Of a DNA stretch of 64,000 nucleotides, positions 16,242 to 28,621 are shown in pieces. The DNA is from Yoonia sp. Its GTDB lineage: Bacteria > Pseudomonadota > Alphaproteobacteria > Rhodobacterales > Rhodobacteraceae. The stretch's first letter is position 1; every line of letters begins with the position of its first letter. Below the pieces are notes generated by a model. It ran no database searches. It saw nothing but the letters and a program-made list of their open reading frames with translations, and was not told the origin of the DNA. The DNA is taken from the NCBI RefSeq assembly GCF_030731595.1, contig NZ_JANQTS010000082.1:114200-178199 (forward strand), given 5' to 3'. The position numbers and the translations under genes are program-made.

Positions 16242-17858
16242 ATGCAGGAATGGTGGCGCAGCGCGGTGATCTATCAGGTCTATCCACGGTCCTTTCAGGA
16301 CAGTGACGGCGATGGTGTGGGCGATCTCAAAGGGATTACCAGCCGCCTAGATCATATTGCCGCGCTTGGCGCGGATTGCATCTGGCTGTCGCCGATTTTC
16401 GCCTCGCCGCAGGCGGATATGGGGTACGATGTTTCGGACTATATGGCCATTGATCCCTTGTTCGGTGATCTCGACGATTTCGACATGCTCATCAGGTCTG
16501 CCCATGATCGCGGTCTGAAAGTGATCGTCGATCAGGTGCTTTCGCACACATCCGCCAAACATGACTGGTTCAAGCAATCCCGTGCCAGCCGCGACAACGA
16601 TAAAGCGGACTGGTACGTCTGGGCCGACCCGCTGCCGGACGGATCGCCGCCGACAAACTGGCATAGCCATTTCGGCGGCCCTGCCTGGGAATTCGATCCC
16701 CAGCGTGGACAGTATTATCTGCACCATTTCCTGACCTCGCAGCCCGACCTGAATTTCCACAATCCCGATGTGGTCGACGCTATTCTGGAGACCTGCAAAT
16801 TCTGGCTTGATCGCGGTCTTGACGGGTTCCGGCTCGATACTGTGAATTATTATTTCCACGACAAGGAACTGCGCTCCAACCCGCCCGCGCAGACCAGACC
16901 GCAGGTCATGGCCACCGATCTTTACGGGATGCAGCACAATCTTTACAACAAGACCCGCCCCGAGAACCTTGGCTTTCTGGAACGCTTGCGCGCGCTGACC
17001 GAAAAATACGACGACATCATGATGGTCGGCGAAGTGGGCGAGATGGGGCACCGCTCGATCGAGATCATGGGCGAATATACCGCTGGAAATGACCGCCTGC
17101 ACATGGCCTATAGCTTTGCGATGCTGGGGCCTGATTTCAGCGCTGAACATTTTCAGAACTGCATCCAGGGATTTCAGCGCGGCGCACCTGATGGCCACCC
17201 CTATTGGTCTTTCAGCAACCACGATGTCCCGCGCCAAGTGACCCGCTGGGCAGAACATGCCGTGTCAGAGGATGCAATGGCGCGGCTGGCCTGTGCGATG
17301 CTGATGTCCTTCGAAGGCACCATCGGCATCTATCAGGGCGAAGAACTGGGCCAGACTGAAACCGAACTGACATTCGAAGAACTCACCGACCCGCCGGCGA
17401 TCCGGTTCTGGCCCGCCGTCAAGGGCCGCGATGGTTGCCGCACACCGATGGTCTGGGAAAAAGACGCGCCCAATGCGGGCTTTTCGACGGGCAAGCCCTG
17501 GCTGCCGGTCAAGGCCCCGCAAGCAGCCAAGGCTGTGGATCAGCAGGGCGAAGGCAGCATTCTGGCCTATTACAAGCATGTCATCGCGTTGCGGAAATCA
17601 CACCCTGCCCTCACGCGCGGCAAGACGGTGTTCCTGCCGCTGCCCGAGCCCGTCCTTGGCTTTACCCGCACAGCGGATGAAGAGACGATGACCTGCGTCT
17701 TCAACCTCTCGCCCGATCCGCAGGTGATCAAAATCAAAGGCACGGCTTCGGTCGTCTTGTCCAATGCGGCGACCCTTGGCGCAGACAGGCTGACGCTGGA
17801 TGGCAACGGCTTTGCCTACCTTTTACATGGCACAGGTTTTGCCGTGCTGAAGGGCTAG
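16242..17858 (+). CDS. GH13 alpha-glucosidase / oligo-alpha-glucosidase
   Basis: A 538-residue cytoplasmic GH13 hydrolase. The N-terminus WWRSAVIYQVYPRSFQDSDG is the classical alpha-glucosidase/oligo-1,6-glucosidase start. The catalytic triad is visible as Asp199 (GFRLDTV), Glu264 (VGEVGE) and Asp328 (SNHDVPR). The start 16242 follows AAGGA; an in-frame ATG at 16209 adds 11 unrelated residues. It probably cleaves short alpha-glucosides to glucose. It converges on glgP with a 4-base overlap (CTAG). Confidence 0.9.
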   Translation: MQEWWRSAVIYQVYPRSFQDSDGDGVGDLKGITSRLDHIAALGADCIWLSPIFASPQADMGYDVSDYMAIDPLFGDLDDFDMLIRSAHDRGLKVIVDQVLSHTSAKHDWFKQSRASRDNDKADWYVWADPLPDGSPPTNWHSHFGGPAWEFDPQRGQYYLHHFLTSQPDLNFHNPDVVDAILETCKFWLDRGLDGFRLDTVNYYFHDKELRSNPPAQTRPQVMATDLYGMQHNLYNKTRPENLGFLERLRALTEKYDDIMMVGEVGEMGHRSIEIMGEYTAGNDRLHMAYSFAMLGPDFSAEHFQNCIQGFQRGAPDGHPYWSFSNHDVPRQVTRWAEHAVSEDAMARLACAMLMSFEGTIGIYQGEELGQTETELTFEELTDPPAIRFWPAVKGRDGCRTPMVWEKDAPNAGFSTGKPWLPVKAPQAAKAVDQQGEGSILAYYKHVIALRKSHPALTRGKTVFLPLPEPVLGFTRTADEETMTCVFNLSPDPQVIKIKGTASVVLSNAATLGADRLTLDGNGFAYLLHGTGFAVLKG

Positions 17859-20251
17859 GTCAGACTCCGGGTGTTCCAGATGTCGGCCATGTAGCCTTTG
17901 ATCGTGCGGTCCGACGAAAAGAAGCCCGACCCTGCGATATTGCGCAGCGCAAGCCTGTTCCAATGGTCGGGCTGCGCATAGGCGGCGTCAACCTCTGCTT
18001 GGCTTGCCAGATAGCTGTCGAAATCGGATGCCACCAGATAGGGATCATGGTTCCAAGTGGCATCCACCAGCCCAAGGTAGCGACCTTTGTCATCGGGGCT
18101 GAACCGCCCTTCAACCATCATTTGCAGAATGTCCTGTAGCGGCTGGCTGGCAAGGATCGCCTTGCGCGCGTGATCTTTGACCTGATAGCGCTTCTGCACC
18201 TCTTGCGCCGTCATCCCGAAGAGAAAGAAGTTCTCTGCGCCCACCTGTTCGCGGATTTCCACATTGGCCCCGTCCAGCGTGCCGATGGTCAGCGCCCCGT
18301 TCATGGTGAATTTCATATTACCGGTGCCTGACGCCTCTTTGCCAGCGGTCGATATTTGTTCGGACAGATCGGCCGCGGGGATCAGCCGCTGGGCCATCGA
18401 GACATTATAGTTAGCCGGATAGATAACCTTTAGCAGATCGCCCGTGACAGGATCATTGTTAATTGTTTGCGCCACATCATTGATAAAGTGGATAATTTCC
18501 TTGGCGACAAAATATCCCGGGGCTGCCTTGCCGCCAAAGATTTTGACGCGCGGGGTCCAGTTGCCTTGCGGATTGGCGCGGATCGCGTGCCAGCGGGCAA
18601 TCGTTTCGAAGATATTCAAAAGCTGGCGCTTGTATTCATGCATCCGCTTGATCTGCACATCGAACATCGCATCAGGGTCAAGGGCGATCCCCAGATGATC
18701 GGCGGCCCAATTGGACAGGGCGACCTTGTTTTCCCGCTTGGCCGCGCCAATGGCATCGCGCACTGACGCGTCTTCTTGGTGGGCCGCAAGCTCTGAAAGC
18801 CGGTCAAGATCAGCCTCCCATCCTGCACCGATCGTCCGGGTCAGGACAGTGGACAAAGCAGGGTTCGCCATGCGCAGCCAGCGGCGCGGTGTCACCCCGT
18901 TTGTCTGGTTCACGATCCGGCCCGGATAAAGGCCGTTGAGACCGGCAAAAACCGTTTCTTTCATCAGGTCCGTATGCAAAGCCGAGACCCCGTTCACATG
19001 CGACGCCATCACAAAGGCCAGCGTCCCCATATGCACCTGGTCATCCTTGACGATGGCAAGGTCTGGCTTGCATTTCGTGGCAGCCTGATGGTCACGGTCG
19101 ATATGTTCGATGATCTGCATATGGCGGGGCAAAACGCGCCCCATCAACCATGTGGACCATGCCTCCAGCGCTTCGGGCAAGAGCGTGTGGTTGGTATAGT
19201 TCAGACAGCCCGCCGCGATGCGCTTGGCACTCTCCCAGTCCTGCGCATGTTCGTCCATCAAAAGCCGGATCAGTTCCGGACCTGCCAGAGCGGGGTGTGT
19301 GTCGTTCATCTGGATTGCCACCTTTTCGGGCAGCAAGGCCAGATCATCATACTCGCTCAGGAACCGGCGCAGGATGTCCTGCAAGGCAGCGGAAGTGAGG
19401 AAAAACTCCTGCTTGAGTCGCAGTTCCTTGCCGCTGTCTGTGGCGTCACCGGGATAAAGGACACGGGACAGCATCCGCGCCAAGGCCTCTGGCGTGGCGG
19501 CAGCGGTGTGATCGCCGGAATTGAACCGGTCCAGGTCAAAAAGGTTCGTCGGATGCGCGCCCCAAAGCCGCAAGGTATTGGCCCATTTGCCCTGCCAGCC
19601 GACCACGGGCATGTCATAGGCGCGGGCAAAGACTGTTTCGGACGGGTGCCAGACGGGTTTGCCCTCAACCAGTTCGACAGTGCCCTTGAACGGAATGGTA
19701 TAACGGGCCTCGGGCCGTTCGAATTCCCAAGGATGCGGCTGGTTCAGCCAGTCTTCGGGGTGTTCGACCTGCCGGCCACTTTCGAATTCCTGCCGGAACA
19801 GCCCGTGTTCATAGCGGATGCCATAGCCATAGGCAGGGCAAGCCAGCGTCGACATGCTTTCCAGAAAACAGGCGGCCAAGCGGCCCAAACCGCCGTTGCC
19901 CAGTGCTGCATCCGGTTCATCCTCGATCACATCGGACAATGCGATGCCTTCGTCAGCCAGCACATCCTGCACGATCTCGCGCAGACCAAGGTTGACCATC
20001 GCATCTTCAAGCAGGCGACCGATCAGGAATTCCATCGACAGATAATAGACGCGCTTGCCCTGTGCGGCATAGGTCTTGCGGGTCGCGGCAAACCACGGCT
20101 CGATGATGACATCGCGGACGCTATAGCTGACGGCCATGCGCCAGTCATAGGTGCTGGCGTGTGACTTATCCTTGCCCATCGTATAGGTCAGGTGATGCAG
20201 GATGCGCTGGCGCAACGCCTCTGCGGACAGATCGGTCATCGCGTTCATCAA
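17855..20251 (-). CDS. glgP: Glycogen/alpha-glucan phosphorylase
   Basis: A 798-residue PLP enzyme that releases glucose 1-phosphate from alpha-1,4-glucan. The PLP-lysine motif EASGTGNMKFTMNGALTIGTLDGANVEI (split: EASGTGNMKF, then NGALTIGTLDGANVEI) and the conserved N-terminal region DALGNGGLGRLAACFLES are intact. Length is normal. It is the last gene of the seven-gene glycogen operon, 16 bases after the amylosucrase gene. Its product feeds the phosphoglucomutase encoded upstream. Confidence 0.97.
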   Translation of the reverse strand: MMNAMTDLSAEALRQRILHHLTYTMGKDKSHASTYDWRMAVSYSVRDVIIEPWFAATRKTYAAQGKRVYYLSMEFLIGRLLEDAMVNLGLREIVQDVLADEGIALSDVIEDEPDAALGNGGLGRLAACFLESMSTLACPAYGYGIRYEHGLFRQEFESGRQVEHPEDWLNQPHPWEFERPEARYTIPFKGTVELVEGKPVWHPSETVFARAYDMPVVGWQGKWANTLRLWGAHPTNLFDLDRFNSGDHTAAATPEALARMLSRVLYPGDATDSGKELRLKQEFFLTSAALQDILRRFLSEYDDLALLPEKVAIQMNDTHPALAGPELIRLLMDEHAQDWESAKRIAAGCLNYTNHTLLPEALEAWSTWLMGRVLPRHMQIIEHIDRDHQAATKCKPDLAIVKDDQVHMGTLAFVMASHVNGVSALHTDLMKETVFAGLNGLYPGRIVNQTNGVTPRRWLRMANPALSTVLTRTIGAGWEADLDRLSELAAHQEDASVRDAIGAAKRENKVALSNWAADHLGIALDPDAMFDVQIKRMHEYKRQLLNIFETIARWHAIRANPQGNWTPRVKIFGGKAAPGYFVAKEIIHFINDVAQTINNDPVTGDLLKVIYPANYNVSMAQRLIPAADLSEQISTAGKEASGTGNMKFTMNGALTIGTLDGANVEIREQVGAENFFLFGMTAQEVQKRYQVKDHARKAILASQPLQDILQMMVEGRFSPDDKGRYLGLVDATWNHDPYLVASDFDSYLASQAEVDAAYAQPDHWNRLALRNIAGSGFFSSDRTIKGYMADIWNTRSLT

Positions 20252-20267
20252 AAATCCCTTGTCTCGT

Positions 20268-22142
20268 TTAGGTCAGCCAAACGCGCCCGTAAGGCGGCAG
20301 GGCAAAAGTATCGTCTGTCAATTCTACCGGCCTATCTGACAACGCATCGTGAAAATGCGCAACGCCCTGATCGCGGAGCCACTGACCAGCCAGATTTTGC
20401 CAGTCTTCGGTGAAATTGAAAAGGCACAGAAGGATGCCTGCGGGTGCAATGCGTTGAAACGCGAAGATCGCGGGGTTCTGCGCATCGCGCACGCGGCAGG
20501 CATAGCCGCCGTGCAATTGATAGGTCGCTTTGCGGCGCGCATAGATGTGGCGGGTGCCTGCAAAAACACGCCCCTGAGGCGAAGCGGGGTTTTCCTGAGC
20601 CGCCGCAACACGGTCCCAATCCATAAAGGGCCGATGGGTCCATCTGCTGTCATGGGCAAAGTCCGGTACGGATAGGTAGCTGTCATCATTGGTCAGCGCG
20701 ATCTCGTCGCCCATGTAGATCAGCGGGACGCCCCCGTAGGAGGCGATCAAGGCATTCCCAAGCAAGATACGCTGCACGGCCAGATCGACTTGCACAGGGT
20801 CGGTGTCTTCCAGCGCGCGCTCCAACCCTGCAAGGGACGCAAAGGTGCCGGATATGCGTTTGTCGCCTGTGGCCGCGTTTTCCTGAAACAGCGCACCGCG
20901 CGCAAAGGTCCCGTCAAACGTGCCCTCGTAGAAATCCGACAGGTAGGCGCGATGCGCACCACCTGAAAAGCCCAGCGCGCCCGCATCCTCATCGGTGATG
21001 GCCCAGCCGATATCATCGTGGCAGCGGATATAGGTGGCATAGGTGGCATTGGTCAGGTTTTCGGGGAAATGCGTGCGCAAGACATGGGTCATGAGCTGCG
21101 TATTTCGGGTGGCAAGCGCACTCCAATACTGGACCATCAGATTGTTATGATAGGCAAGATTGCCCTCGCGCCCGTCATGTTCACCGCGCCCGAAATAGGT
21201 CAGCATCTCGGCAGGGCCGACAATCGCCTCTTCCAGATGCAGGACACTGGCGGCGCAAATGCGCGTGACCGCGCGCAGGGCGCGCAGGATCACATGGACC
21301 TCGGGCTCTGACTGGCAGCGCGTGCCCATGCGTTTCCACATGAACGCCACAGCATCCAGCCGCAAGACATTGACCCCGCGGTTGGCCAGAAACAGCATGA
21401 TTTTCGCGATTTCCAGAAACACCCGTGGGTTGGACCAGTTCAGATCCCACTGATGTTCGTTGAAGGTTGTCCAGACCCATTTGTCGATATCATCGTAATG
21501 GGTAAAACTGCCCGGGGCATTGTCAGGGAAAATCTCGATCAGGGTTTTTTCATAGGCCTTTGGCGTGCTGTCATCGTCAAAGAACCAGTACATATCCTGA
21601 TACGCCTGGTCGCCCTTGCGCGCCTTGACTGCCCATTCATGTTCTTTGGCGGTATGGTTGAGCACCATGTCCACACAAAGCGAGATCTTGCGCCGGCGCA
21701 GGGCCTTTGCGAGCGCCGAGAGGTCTTTCATGGACCCAAGTGCGGGGTTGATCCGGCGGTAATCCATCACCGAATACCCGCCGTCACTGTCACCGGGGCG
21801 CGGTTTCAGACAGGGCATCAGGTGAACGTAATTAACCCCAAGGCTTTCAAGATAATCCAGCTTGTCATGAACGCCCTGAAGATCACCAGCAAAACGATCA
21901 ATGTAGAAAACATAGCCCAGCATATCGGGTCGCTGAAACCAGTCCGGTTCCAGATCGCGTTCAAGATCGAGGTTCTTGAGGTCTGCCGAGCGCGCTTTCC
22001 ATGCGCGGCGCATCTCGTCCAGCAGGTCGTTGCGCATTGCCTGATAGTCGGGATGCGCCCCGTAAAGCTGTTCCAGCATAGGCCAGAGATCATCGGCGCT
22101 CCGCTTGAGCCTTAGATCGAATATGTCTTTTATTTCTGTCAT
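20268..22142 (-). CDS. Amylosucrase (GH13)
   Basis: A 624-residue GH13 enzyme whose layout follows Neisseria amylosucrase rather than amylases. An N-terminal helical domain comes first, then FPDNAPGSFTHYDD, the nucleophile Asp263 in RLDAVAFMWKRMGT, acid/base Glu305 in HLEEAIV and Asp376 in RCHDDIGWAITDEDAG. Amylosucrases transfer glucose from sucrose to an alpha-glucan primer such as glycogen, releasing fructose. Sitting between pgm and glgP, it would extend glycogen without ADP-glucose. Sucrose hydrolase or a related transglucosidase remains possible. No sucrose importer or fructokinase is in the window. Confidence 0.87.
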   Translation of the reverse strand: MTEIKDIFDLRLKRSADDLWPMLEQLYGAHPDYQAMRNDLLDEMRRAWKARSADLKNLDLERDLEPDWFQRPDMLGYVFYIDRFAGDLQGVHDKLDYLESLGVNYVHLMPCLKPRPGDSDGGYSVMDYRRINPALGSMKDLSALAKALRRRKISLCVDMVLNHTAKEHEWAVKARKGDQAYQDMYWFFDDDSTPKAYEKTLIEIFPDNAPGSFTHYDDIDKWVWTTFNEHQWDLNWSNPRVFLEIAKIMLFLANRGVNVLRLDAVAFMWKRMGTRCQSEPEVHVILRALRAVTRICAASVLHLEEAIVGPAEMLTYFGRGEHDGREGNLAYHNNLMVQYWSALATRNTQLMTHVLRTHFPENLTNATYATYIRCHDDIGWAITDEDAGALGFSGGAHRAYLSDFYEGTFDGTFARGALFQENAATGDKRISGTFASLAGLERALEDTDPVQVDLAVQRILLGNALIASYGGVPLIYMGDEIALTNDDSYLSVPDFAHDSRWTHRPFMDWDRVAAAQENPASPQGRVFAGTRHIYARRKATYQLHGGYACRVRDAQNPAIFAFQRIAPAGILLCLFNFTEDWQNLAGQWLRDQGVAHFHDALSDRPVELTDDTFALPPYGRVWLT

Positions 22143-22156
22143 TTATCTGTCGTAAT

Positions 22157-23812
<1,656 letters not shown>

Positions 23813-23840
23813 TCAAACTGCGCAAGTGCTGCGCATTCCT

Positions 23841-25916
23841 TTACTTTTCGTGCGAGAACACGACGACGGCGTTTGCAGCAACCTGCATGCCCTGCGTGAC
23901 CGCAATGGCATCCTCCTGACTGGTATCAAACCGGCGCACCCACTGTTCCCCAGCGGGTAATGCGGGCGGTGTGATCTCAAGTTCCGCCCCCCTGTTGAGA
24001 ACCACAAGCAACGCCCCCTCGCGCTGCACATATTCCGGCGTACCCGAAGCCATGCGCATTTCGGCAATCAGCGTGCGCAGATCGGGGTTGTCCCAGTCTT
24101 CCTGCCGCATCGGTTCACCGTTCACCTGCCGCCAGAACAAATCCGGCTCTCCGTCCAGCAGGCGCTGGCGCGAATGCAAGAACCGTTTTTGCCGCAACAG
24201 CGGGTGCATCTTGCGAAAGGCGATGGCCTGCTGGCAGAAGGTAAAGAACGGGTCTTCTTCATCCGGCCATGTCACCCAGCCGATTTCATTGTCCTGACAA
24301 TAGGCGTTGTTATTGCCGCCTTGCGAATTGCTCAGCTCATCCCCCGCAAGAATCATCGGCGTGCCTTGCGACAACATCAGAGTCGCCATCATGTTGCGTT
24401 TGCGCCGGATGCGCGCAGCAATAATTGCAGGATTATCCGTCGGCCCCTCGACACCCATATTGTCAGAGTAATTGTTGGAATGCCCGTCGCGGTTCCCTTC
24501 GCCATTGGCGAGGTTCTGTTTGTTCCAATAGCTGACTGTGTCATGCAACGTGAACCCGTCATGGGCCGTGAGGAAATTCAGCGATGACGTGGCAGACCGC
24601 CCCTCGTGGTCAAAGAATTGCGCCGATCCACTGATCCGCGCAGCCATATCCGCCACCTTGCCCCGATCCCCGCGCCAGAACTGTCGGGTCTGGTCGCGGT
24701 ATTTGTCGTTCCATTCCGCAAAGGGTGCAGGATAGGCTCCCAACTGATACCCGCCGGGGCCGATGTCCCAAGGCTCTGCAATCAGTTTGACACTGTTCAA
24801 GACCGGGTCTTGGCCAATCGCGCGGAAAAACGGCCCGTCCCGTTCAAACCCGTACCGCGTGCGCCCCAAAGACGAGCACAGATCAAACCGGAACCCGTCC
24901 ACATGCATCACCTCGACCCAATAGCGCAGGCTGTCCATGACAAGTCGGATGACAAAGGGGTTTTCGAAATCCAGCGTATTGCCGCAACCTGAATCGTCGA
25001 TGTAATAGCGTGGATCATCCGCCAGACGGTAATAGCTCGCGTTATCAAGCCCGCGAAACATCAGCGTCGGCCCCATCTCGGAGCCTTCAGCGGTGTGGTT
25101 GTAGACGACATCAAGAATGACCTCGATGCCCGCGCTGTGAAACCGCTGCACCATCTGCTGAAACTCTGCAATATCAGAGCCTTGCATATAGCGCGGGTCG
25201 GGGGCAAAGAACCCATAGGTCATATAGCCCCAGTAATTCGTCAGCCCGCGATCCAGCAGGAATTTCTCGTTCAGAAAGGCTTGTACGGGCAGCAGTTCCA
25301 CCGCTGTCACACCCAGATTGTTCAGATGTTCAAGGATCGGATCAGACGCCATGGCAAGATAGCTGCCAGCATTGGGAATATCCGCCCGCCCTGCTGTCAG
25401 CCCTTTGACATGGGCCTCGTAGATCACCGAGTTTTCAAGCGTGTGGCGCGGCCTGTCCGTATCGCTCCAGGCAAACGTCGGGTCAACAACGACGGATCGT
25501 GGCATGTAAGGCGCGCTATCGGCATTGTTAAAGCTCAGGTCCTTGTCCTTGTGACGCGGTTTGTAACTGAACAGCGCATCATTCCATTCTGGATGACCGG
25601 TCAGACGCTTGGCATAGGGGTCGATCAGCAACTTGTAAGGATTGAACCGATGGCCCTCTTCTGGCTTATAGGGTCCGTCCATGCGAAAGCCGTACTGCTG
25701 GCCTGCTTTCATCCCCGGGAAATAGCCATGCCAGACATGCCCTTCGCGTTCCGGCAGCCGTATCACCTGGTGTTCGTGGCCGTCCTCGTCGAACAGACAC
25801 AACATCACCTTTGTGGCATGGCGCGAAAAGACTGCGAAATTGACCCCGCCTTCGTCAACCGTGGCGCCAAGCGGGGATGGCCGTCCGGGGCGAATTGCAA
25901 AGTTGGCAAGCGTCAC
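23841..25916 (-). CDS. glgX: Glycogen debranching enzyme GlgX
   Basis: A 691-residue GH13 enzyme with an N-terminal CBM48-like domain (PSPLGATVDEGGVNFAVFS) and the isoamylase-type catalytic barrel. Active-site motifs are FRFDLCSSLGRTR (nucleophile), LIAEPWDIGPGGY (acid/base) and TAHDGFTLHD. It hydrolyses alpha-1,6 branches left by phosphorylase. It begins 2 bases before the glgA stop end of the preceding gene and continues the operon. Length is normal. Confidence 0.97.
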   Translation of the reverse strand: MTLANFAIRPGRPSPLGATVDEGGVNFAVFSRHATKVMLCLFDEDGHEHQVIRLPEREGHVWHGYFPGMKAGQQYGFRMDGPYKPEEGHRFNPYKLLIDPYAKRLTGHPEWNDALFSYKPRHKDKDLSFNNADSAPYMPRSVVVDPTFAWSDTDRPRHTLENSVIYEAHVKGLTAGRADIPNAGSYLAMASDPILEHLNNLGVTAVELLPVQAFLNEKFLLDRGLTNYWGYMTYGFFAPDPRYMQGSDIAEFQQMVQRFHSAGIEVILDVVYNHTAEGSEMGPTLMFRGLDNASYYRLADDPRYYIDDSGCGNTLDFENPFVIRLVMDSLRYWVEVMHVDGFRFDLCSSLGRTRYGFERDGPFFRAIGQDPVLNSVKLIAEPWDIGPGGYQLGAYPAPFAEWNDKYRDQTRQFWRGDRGKVADMAARISGSAQFFDHEGRSATSSLNFLTAHDGFTLHDTVSYWNKQNLANGEGNRDGHSNNYSDNMGVEGPTDNPAIIAARIRRKRNMMATLMLSQGTPMILAGDELSNSQGGNNNAYCQDNEIGWVTWPDEEDPFFTFCQQAIAFRKMHPLLRQKRFLHSRQRLLDGEPDLFWRQVNGEPMRQEDWDNPDLRTLIAEMRMASGTPEYVQREGALLVVLNRGAELEITPPALPAGEQWVRRFDTSQEDAIAVTQGMQVAANAVVVFSHEK

Positions 25917-25918
25917 TG

Positions 25919-27343
25919 TCAGGCCTCGGTCAAGGATGCATAGATCGCGTGGTAGTCAGCAGCGGATGTTTCCCACCCCACCGGCTGCTTCATCGCATTG
26001 CGCTGCATCGTTTTCCAGGTCTTTTGATCCGCATAAAGATCGCAAAGCCGCACGAAGGCATTGCCAAGCGCTTGGGTGGTCACCGGAAAGAACTGCACGC
26101 CCGTCGCAACACCGCTGGCCAATGATGCAGGTGATGCATTGATCACCGTATCGGCCAAGCCACCGGTCAGCGCCACCAGCGGCAGCGTGCCATAGCGCAA
26201 CCCATATAGCTGGGTCAGACCACAAGGTTCGAACCGCGAAGGCACCAGAATGGCATCGCCACCCGCGACCATCTGGTGCGAAAGGGCTTCGTCATAACCG
26301 ATCTTGACTGACACGTTTGGATGGCCTGCCGCCGCTTCATGCAGAGCCACTTCAAGGCGCGGATCGCCCGAACCCAAAAGCGCCAGTTGCCCGCCACGGT
26401 CCAAAAGCTCGGGCAAGGCACCTAGCAACAGATCAATGCCCTTTTGCTCGGTCAGGCGCGATACCAGCACGCACAGCGGCCCTTCGGATTGGCCCAGTCC
26501 GAATATCTTTTGCAGCGCTTTCTTGTTCGCGGCCTTTCCGGCAGCGCTCTTGTAAGGTGTGATGTCAGGGTCGGTTGCGGGGTTCCAGATGCCTTCGTCG
26601 ATCCCGTTCACGATCCCGACCAGATCAGACTGGCGGTAGCGCAAGACACCATCCATCCCCATGCCGAACTCCGGCGTCAGCAATTCCTCTGCATAGGTCC
26701 GCGAAACCGTGGTGATCTTGGCCGCCCCTGTCAGCCCCGCTTTCAGCGCGGAAATCTGCCCCCAGAATTCGAAATGATCTGCGGTAAAGCGCGCGGGGTC
26801 CAACCGTAGGGCGCCCAGCCTGTCTGCGGGCAGATTGCCGTGAAAGGCGATGTTATGGATGGTAAAGACAAAAGGGACCGTCGCGCCCAGCGCCTGCATA
26901 TATTCCGGCGTCAGCCCCGCTTGCCAGTCGTGGCCATGCACGATGTCCGGCCGCCAGCCACCGGCCCCCGATACTGCAATTGTGGCCGCGACATAACAAA
27001 GCGCCGCAAACCGTTCCGGATTGTCGGGCCAGTCACGGCCCGCCGCATCGACATAGATGCCACCGTCCCGATCATAAAGATGCGGCGCATCCAGCACCAA
27101 AAGATCAAGGCCCGCGACAGCGCAAGCCAGCAGTCTCGCAGGCCCGCCGAAAAGATCAGGGAATTTTTCAACCACCTTGGTCTTGCCCAGTTTACCCATG
27201 ACAGCGCGGTAGCCCGGCAGCAATGTGCGCACCTCATCGCCATAGTCCGCCAATGCGCCGGGCAAGGCTCCGGCGACATCAGCCAGCCCCCCCGTTTTGA
27301 TCAGGGGCGCACATTCGGACACGACAAAGAGGGTTTGCGTCAT
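25919..27343 (-). CDS. glgA: Glycogen synthase (ADP-glucose dependent)
   Basis: A 474-residue GT5 enzyme extending alpha-1,4-glucan from ADP-glucose. [16 protein letters not shown] near the N-terminus is the ADP-glucose-binding motif. [26 protein letters not shown] and [19 protein letters not shown] are conserved. The start at 27343 ([19 protein letters not shown]) makes an ATGA overlap with the glgC stop; the longer frame from 27415 adds unrelated residues. It is coupled to glgC, which makes its substrate. Confidence 0.97.
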   Translation of the reverse strand: MTQTLFVVSECAPLIKTGGLADVAGALPGALADYGDEVRTLLPGYRAVMGKLGKTKVVEKFPDLFGGPARLLACAVAGLDLLVLDAPHLYDRDGGIYVDAAGRDWPDNPERFAALCYVAATIAVSGAGGWRPDIVHGHDWQAGLTPEYMQALGATVPFVFTIHNIAFHGNLPADRLGALRLDPARFTADHFEFWGQISALKAGLTGAAKITTVSRTYAEELLTPEFGMGMDGVLRYRQSDLVGIVNGIDEGIWNPATDPDITPYKSAAGKAANKKALQKIFGLGQSEGPLCVLVSRLTEQKGIDLLLGALPELLDRGGQLALLGSGDPRLEVALHEAAAGHPNVSVKIGYDEALSHQMVAGGDAILVPSRFEPCGLTQLYGLRYGTLPLVALTGGLADTVINASPASLASGVATGVQFFPVTTQALGNAFVRLCDLYADQKTWKTMQRNAMKQPVGWETSAADYHAIYASLTEA

Positions 27344-28596
27344 AGGCTGGCGGCTCGTTTGTTCAGCATATCTTGGGTAATCAGCGTCGTGCCGCGTTCG
27401 GTGACGCGGAACCACTTGGCATCCTCGGTGGGGTCCTCGCCCACGACAAGACCTTCGGGGATAACAGCGCCGCCATCAATCACCACCTGCCGCAACCGCG
27501 CAGAGCGATGCACGACGACACTTGGCAAAAGAACGGCATGATCCAGCACGGCGTAGGAATTGGTATGCACATTCGTGAACAGGACCGAATTACGCACTTC
27601 GGTGCCGGAAATAATGCAGCCACCCGAGACCATCGAAGAAATCGCCATCCCGCGCCTGTCGCGTTCATCATGGATGAATTTCGCAGGCGGGACGCTTTGA
27701 TTATATGTCCAGATCGGCCAGTTGCGATCCCAAAGGTCCAGTTCCGGCGTAAAGTTGGTCAGATCAATATGCGCCTGCCAGAAGGCATCAACCGTTCCCA
27801 CATCTTTCCAATAGGCCGGAGCCCCTTCGACGCGCACGCAGCTGTCATCAAAGCGGTGCGCCATCGCCTTGCCGTGTTTGACAATATCGGGGATCAGATC
27901 ATTGCCGAAATCATTGCTCGAATTGGGGTTTTCCGCATCCCTTTGCAAAAGATCGCGTAGGAATTTCCAGTCAAAGACGTAAATCCCCATCGAGGCCAAA
28001 GCTTTGGTGGGATCTTCGGGCATCCCCGGCGGGTCGCTGGGCTTTTCCAGAAAGCTGGTAATCCGCCCGTCCTTGTCCGTGTCCATCACACCAAAGGCCG
28101 TGGCCTCCATCCGTGGGACAGTCAGGCACCCGACAGTGACATCGGCGCCCGATTCCACATGCTGGCGCAGCATGATTTCATAGTCCATCTTGTAGATGTG
28201 GTCGCCGGCAAGGATGATCACATAATCGACACCATAGCTGTCCACGATGTCGATATTCTGCGTGACCGCATCCGCCGTCCCTTTGTACCAGCTTTCCGTC
28301 CCGCCCCGCTGCGAGGCAGGCAGCACATCCAGAAATTCGTTGCGCTCTGCCCCGAAAAAGTTCCAGCCGCGTTGCACGTGGCGGATCAGGCTATGGGCCT
28401 TGTACTGAGTGGCGATCGCCATCTTGCGGATGCCGGAATTCAGCGCATTCGACAGGGCGAAATCAATGATCCGTCCTTTTCCGCCAAAGGGCACCGCAGG
28501 CTTCACGCGCCGGTCAGTCAGCTCTTGCAAGCGGCTCCCCCTGCCGCCCGCCAGCACGAAAACCATCGATCTTTGCGTCAGACGCTTTGTTGGCAT
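27340..28596 (-). CDS. glgC: Glucose-1-phosphate adenylyltransferase
   Basis: A 418-residue enzyme making ADP-glucose from ATP and glucose 1-phosphate. [28 protein letters not shown] is the nucleotidyltransferase signature (split: [18 protein letters not shown] and [19 protein letters not shown]). The C-terminal left-handed beta-helix ([20 protein letters not shown]) is present. The start at 28596 ([10 protein letters not shown]) follows GGAGG, in preference to an ATG 24 bases upstream. It normally sets the flux into glycogen through allosteric control. Confidence 0.97.
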   Translation of the reverse strand: MPTKRLTQRSMVFVLAGGRGSRLQELTDRRVKPAVPFGGKGRIIDFALSNALNSGIRKMAIATQYKAHSLIRHVQRGWNFFGAERNEFLDVLPASQRGGTESWYKGTADAVTQNIDIVDSYGVDYVIILAGDHIYKMDYEIMLRQHVESGADVTVGCLTVPRMEATAFGVMDTDKDGRITSFLEKPSDPPGMPEDPTKALASMGIYVFDWKFLRDLLQRDAENPNSSNDFGNDLIPDIVKHGKAMAHRFDDSCVRVEGAPAYWKDVGTVDAFWQAHIDLTNFTPELDLWDRNWPIWTYNQSVPPAKFIHDERDRRGMAISSMVSGGCIISGTEVRNSVLFTNVHTNSYAVLDHAVLLPSVVVHRSARLRQVVIDGGAVIPEGLVVGEDPTEDAKWFRVTERGTTLITQDMLNKRAASL

Positions 28597-28621
28597 TCTT
28601 GTTCCTCCATCCCTGTCCATC

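Noticed and set aside
18974..20164. 396-codon plus-strand open frame
   Set aside because: Antisense to glgP; no domain features.
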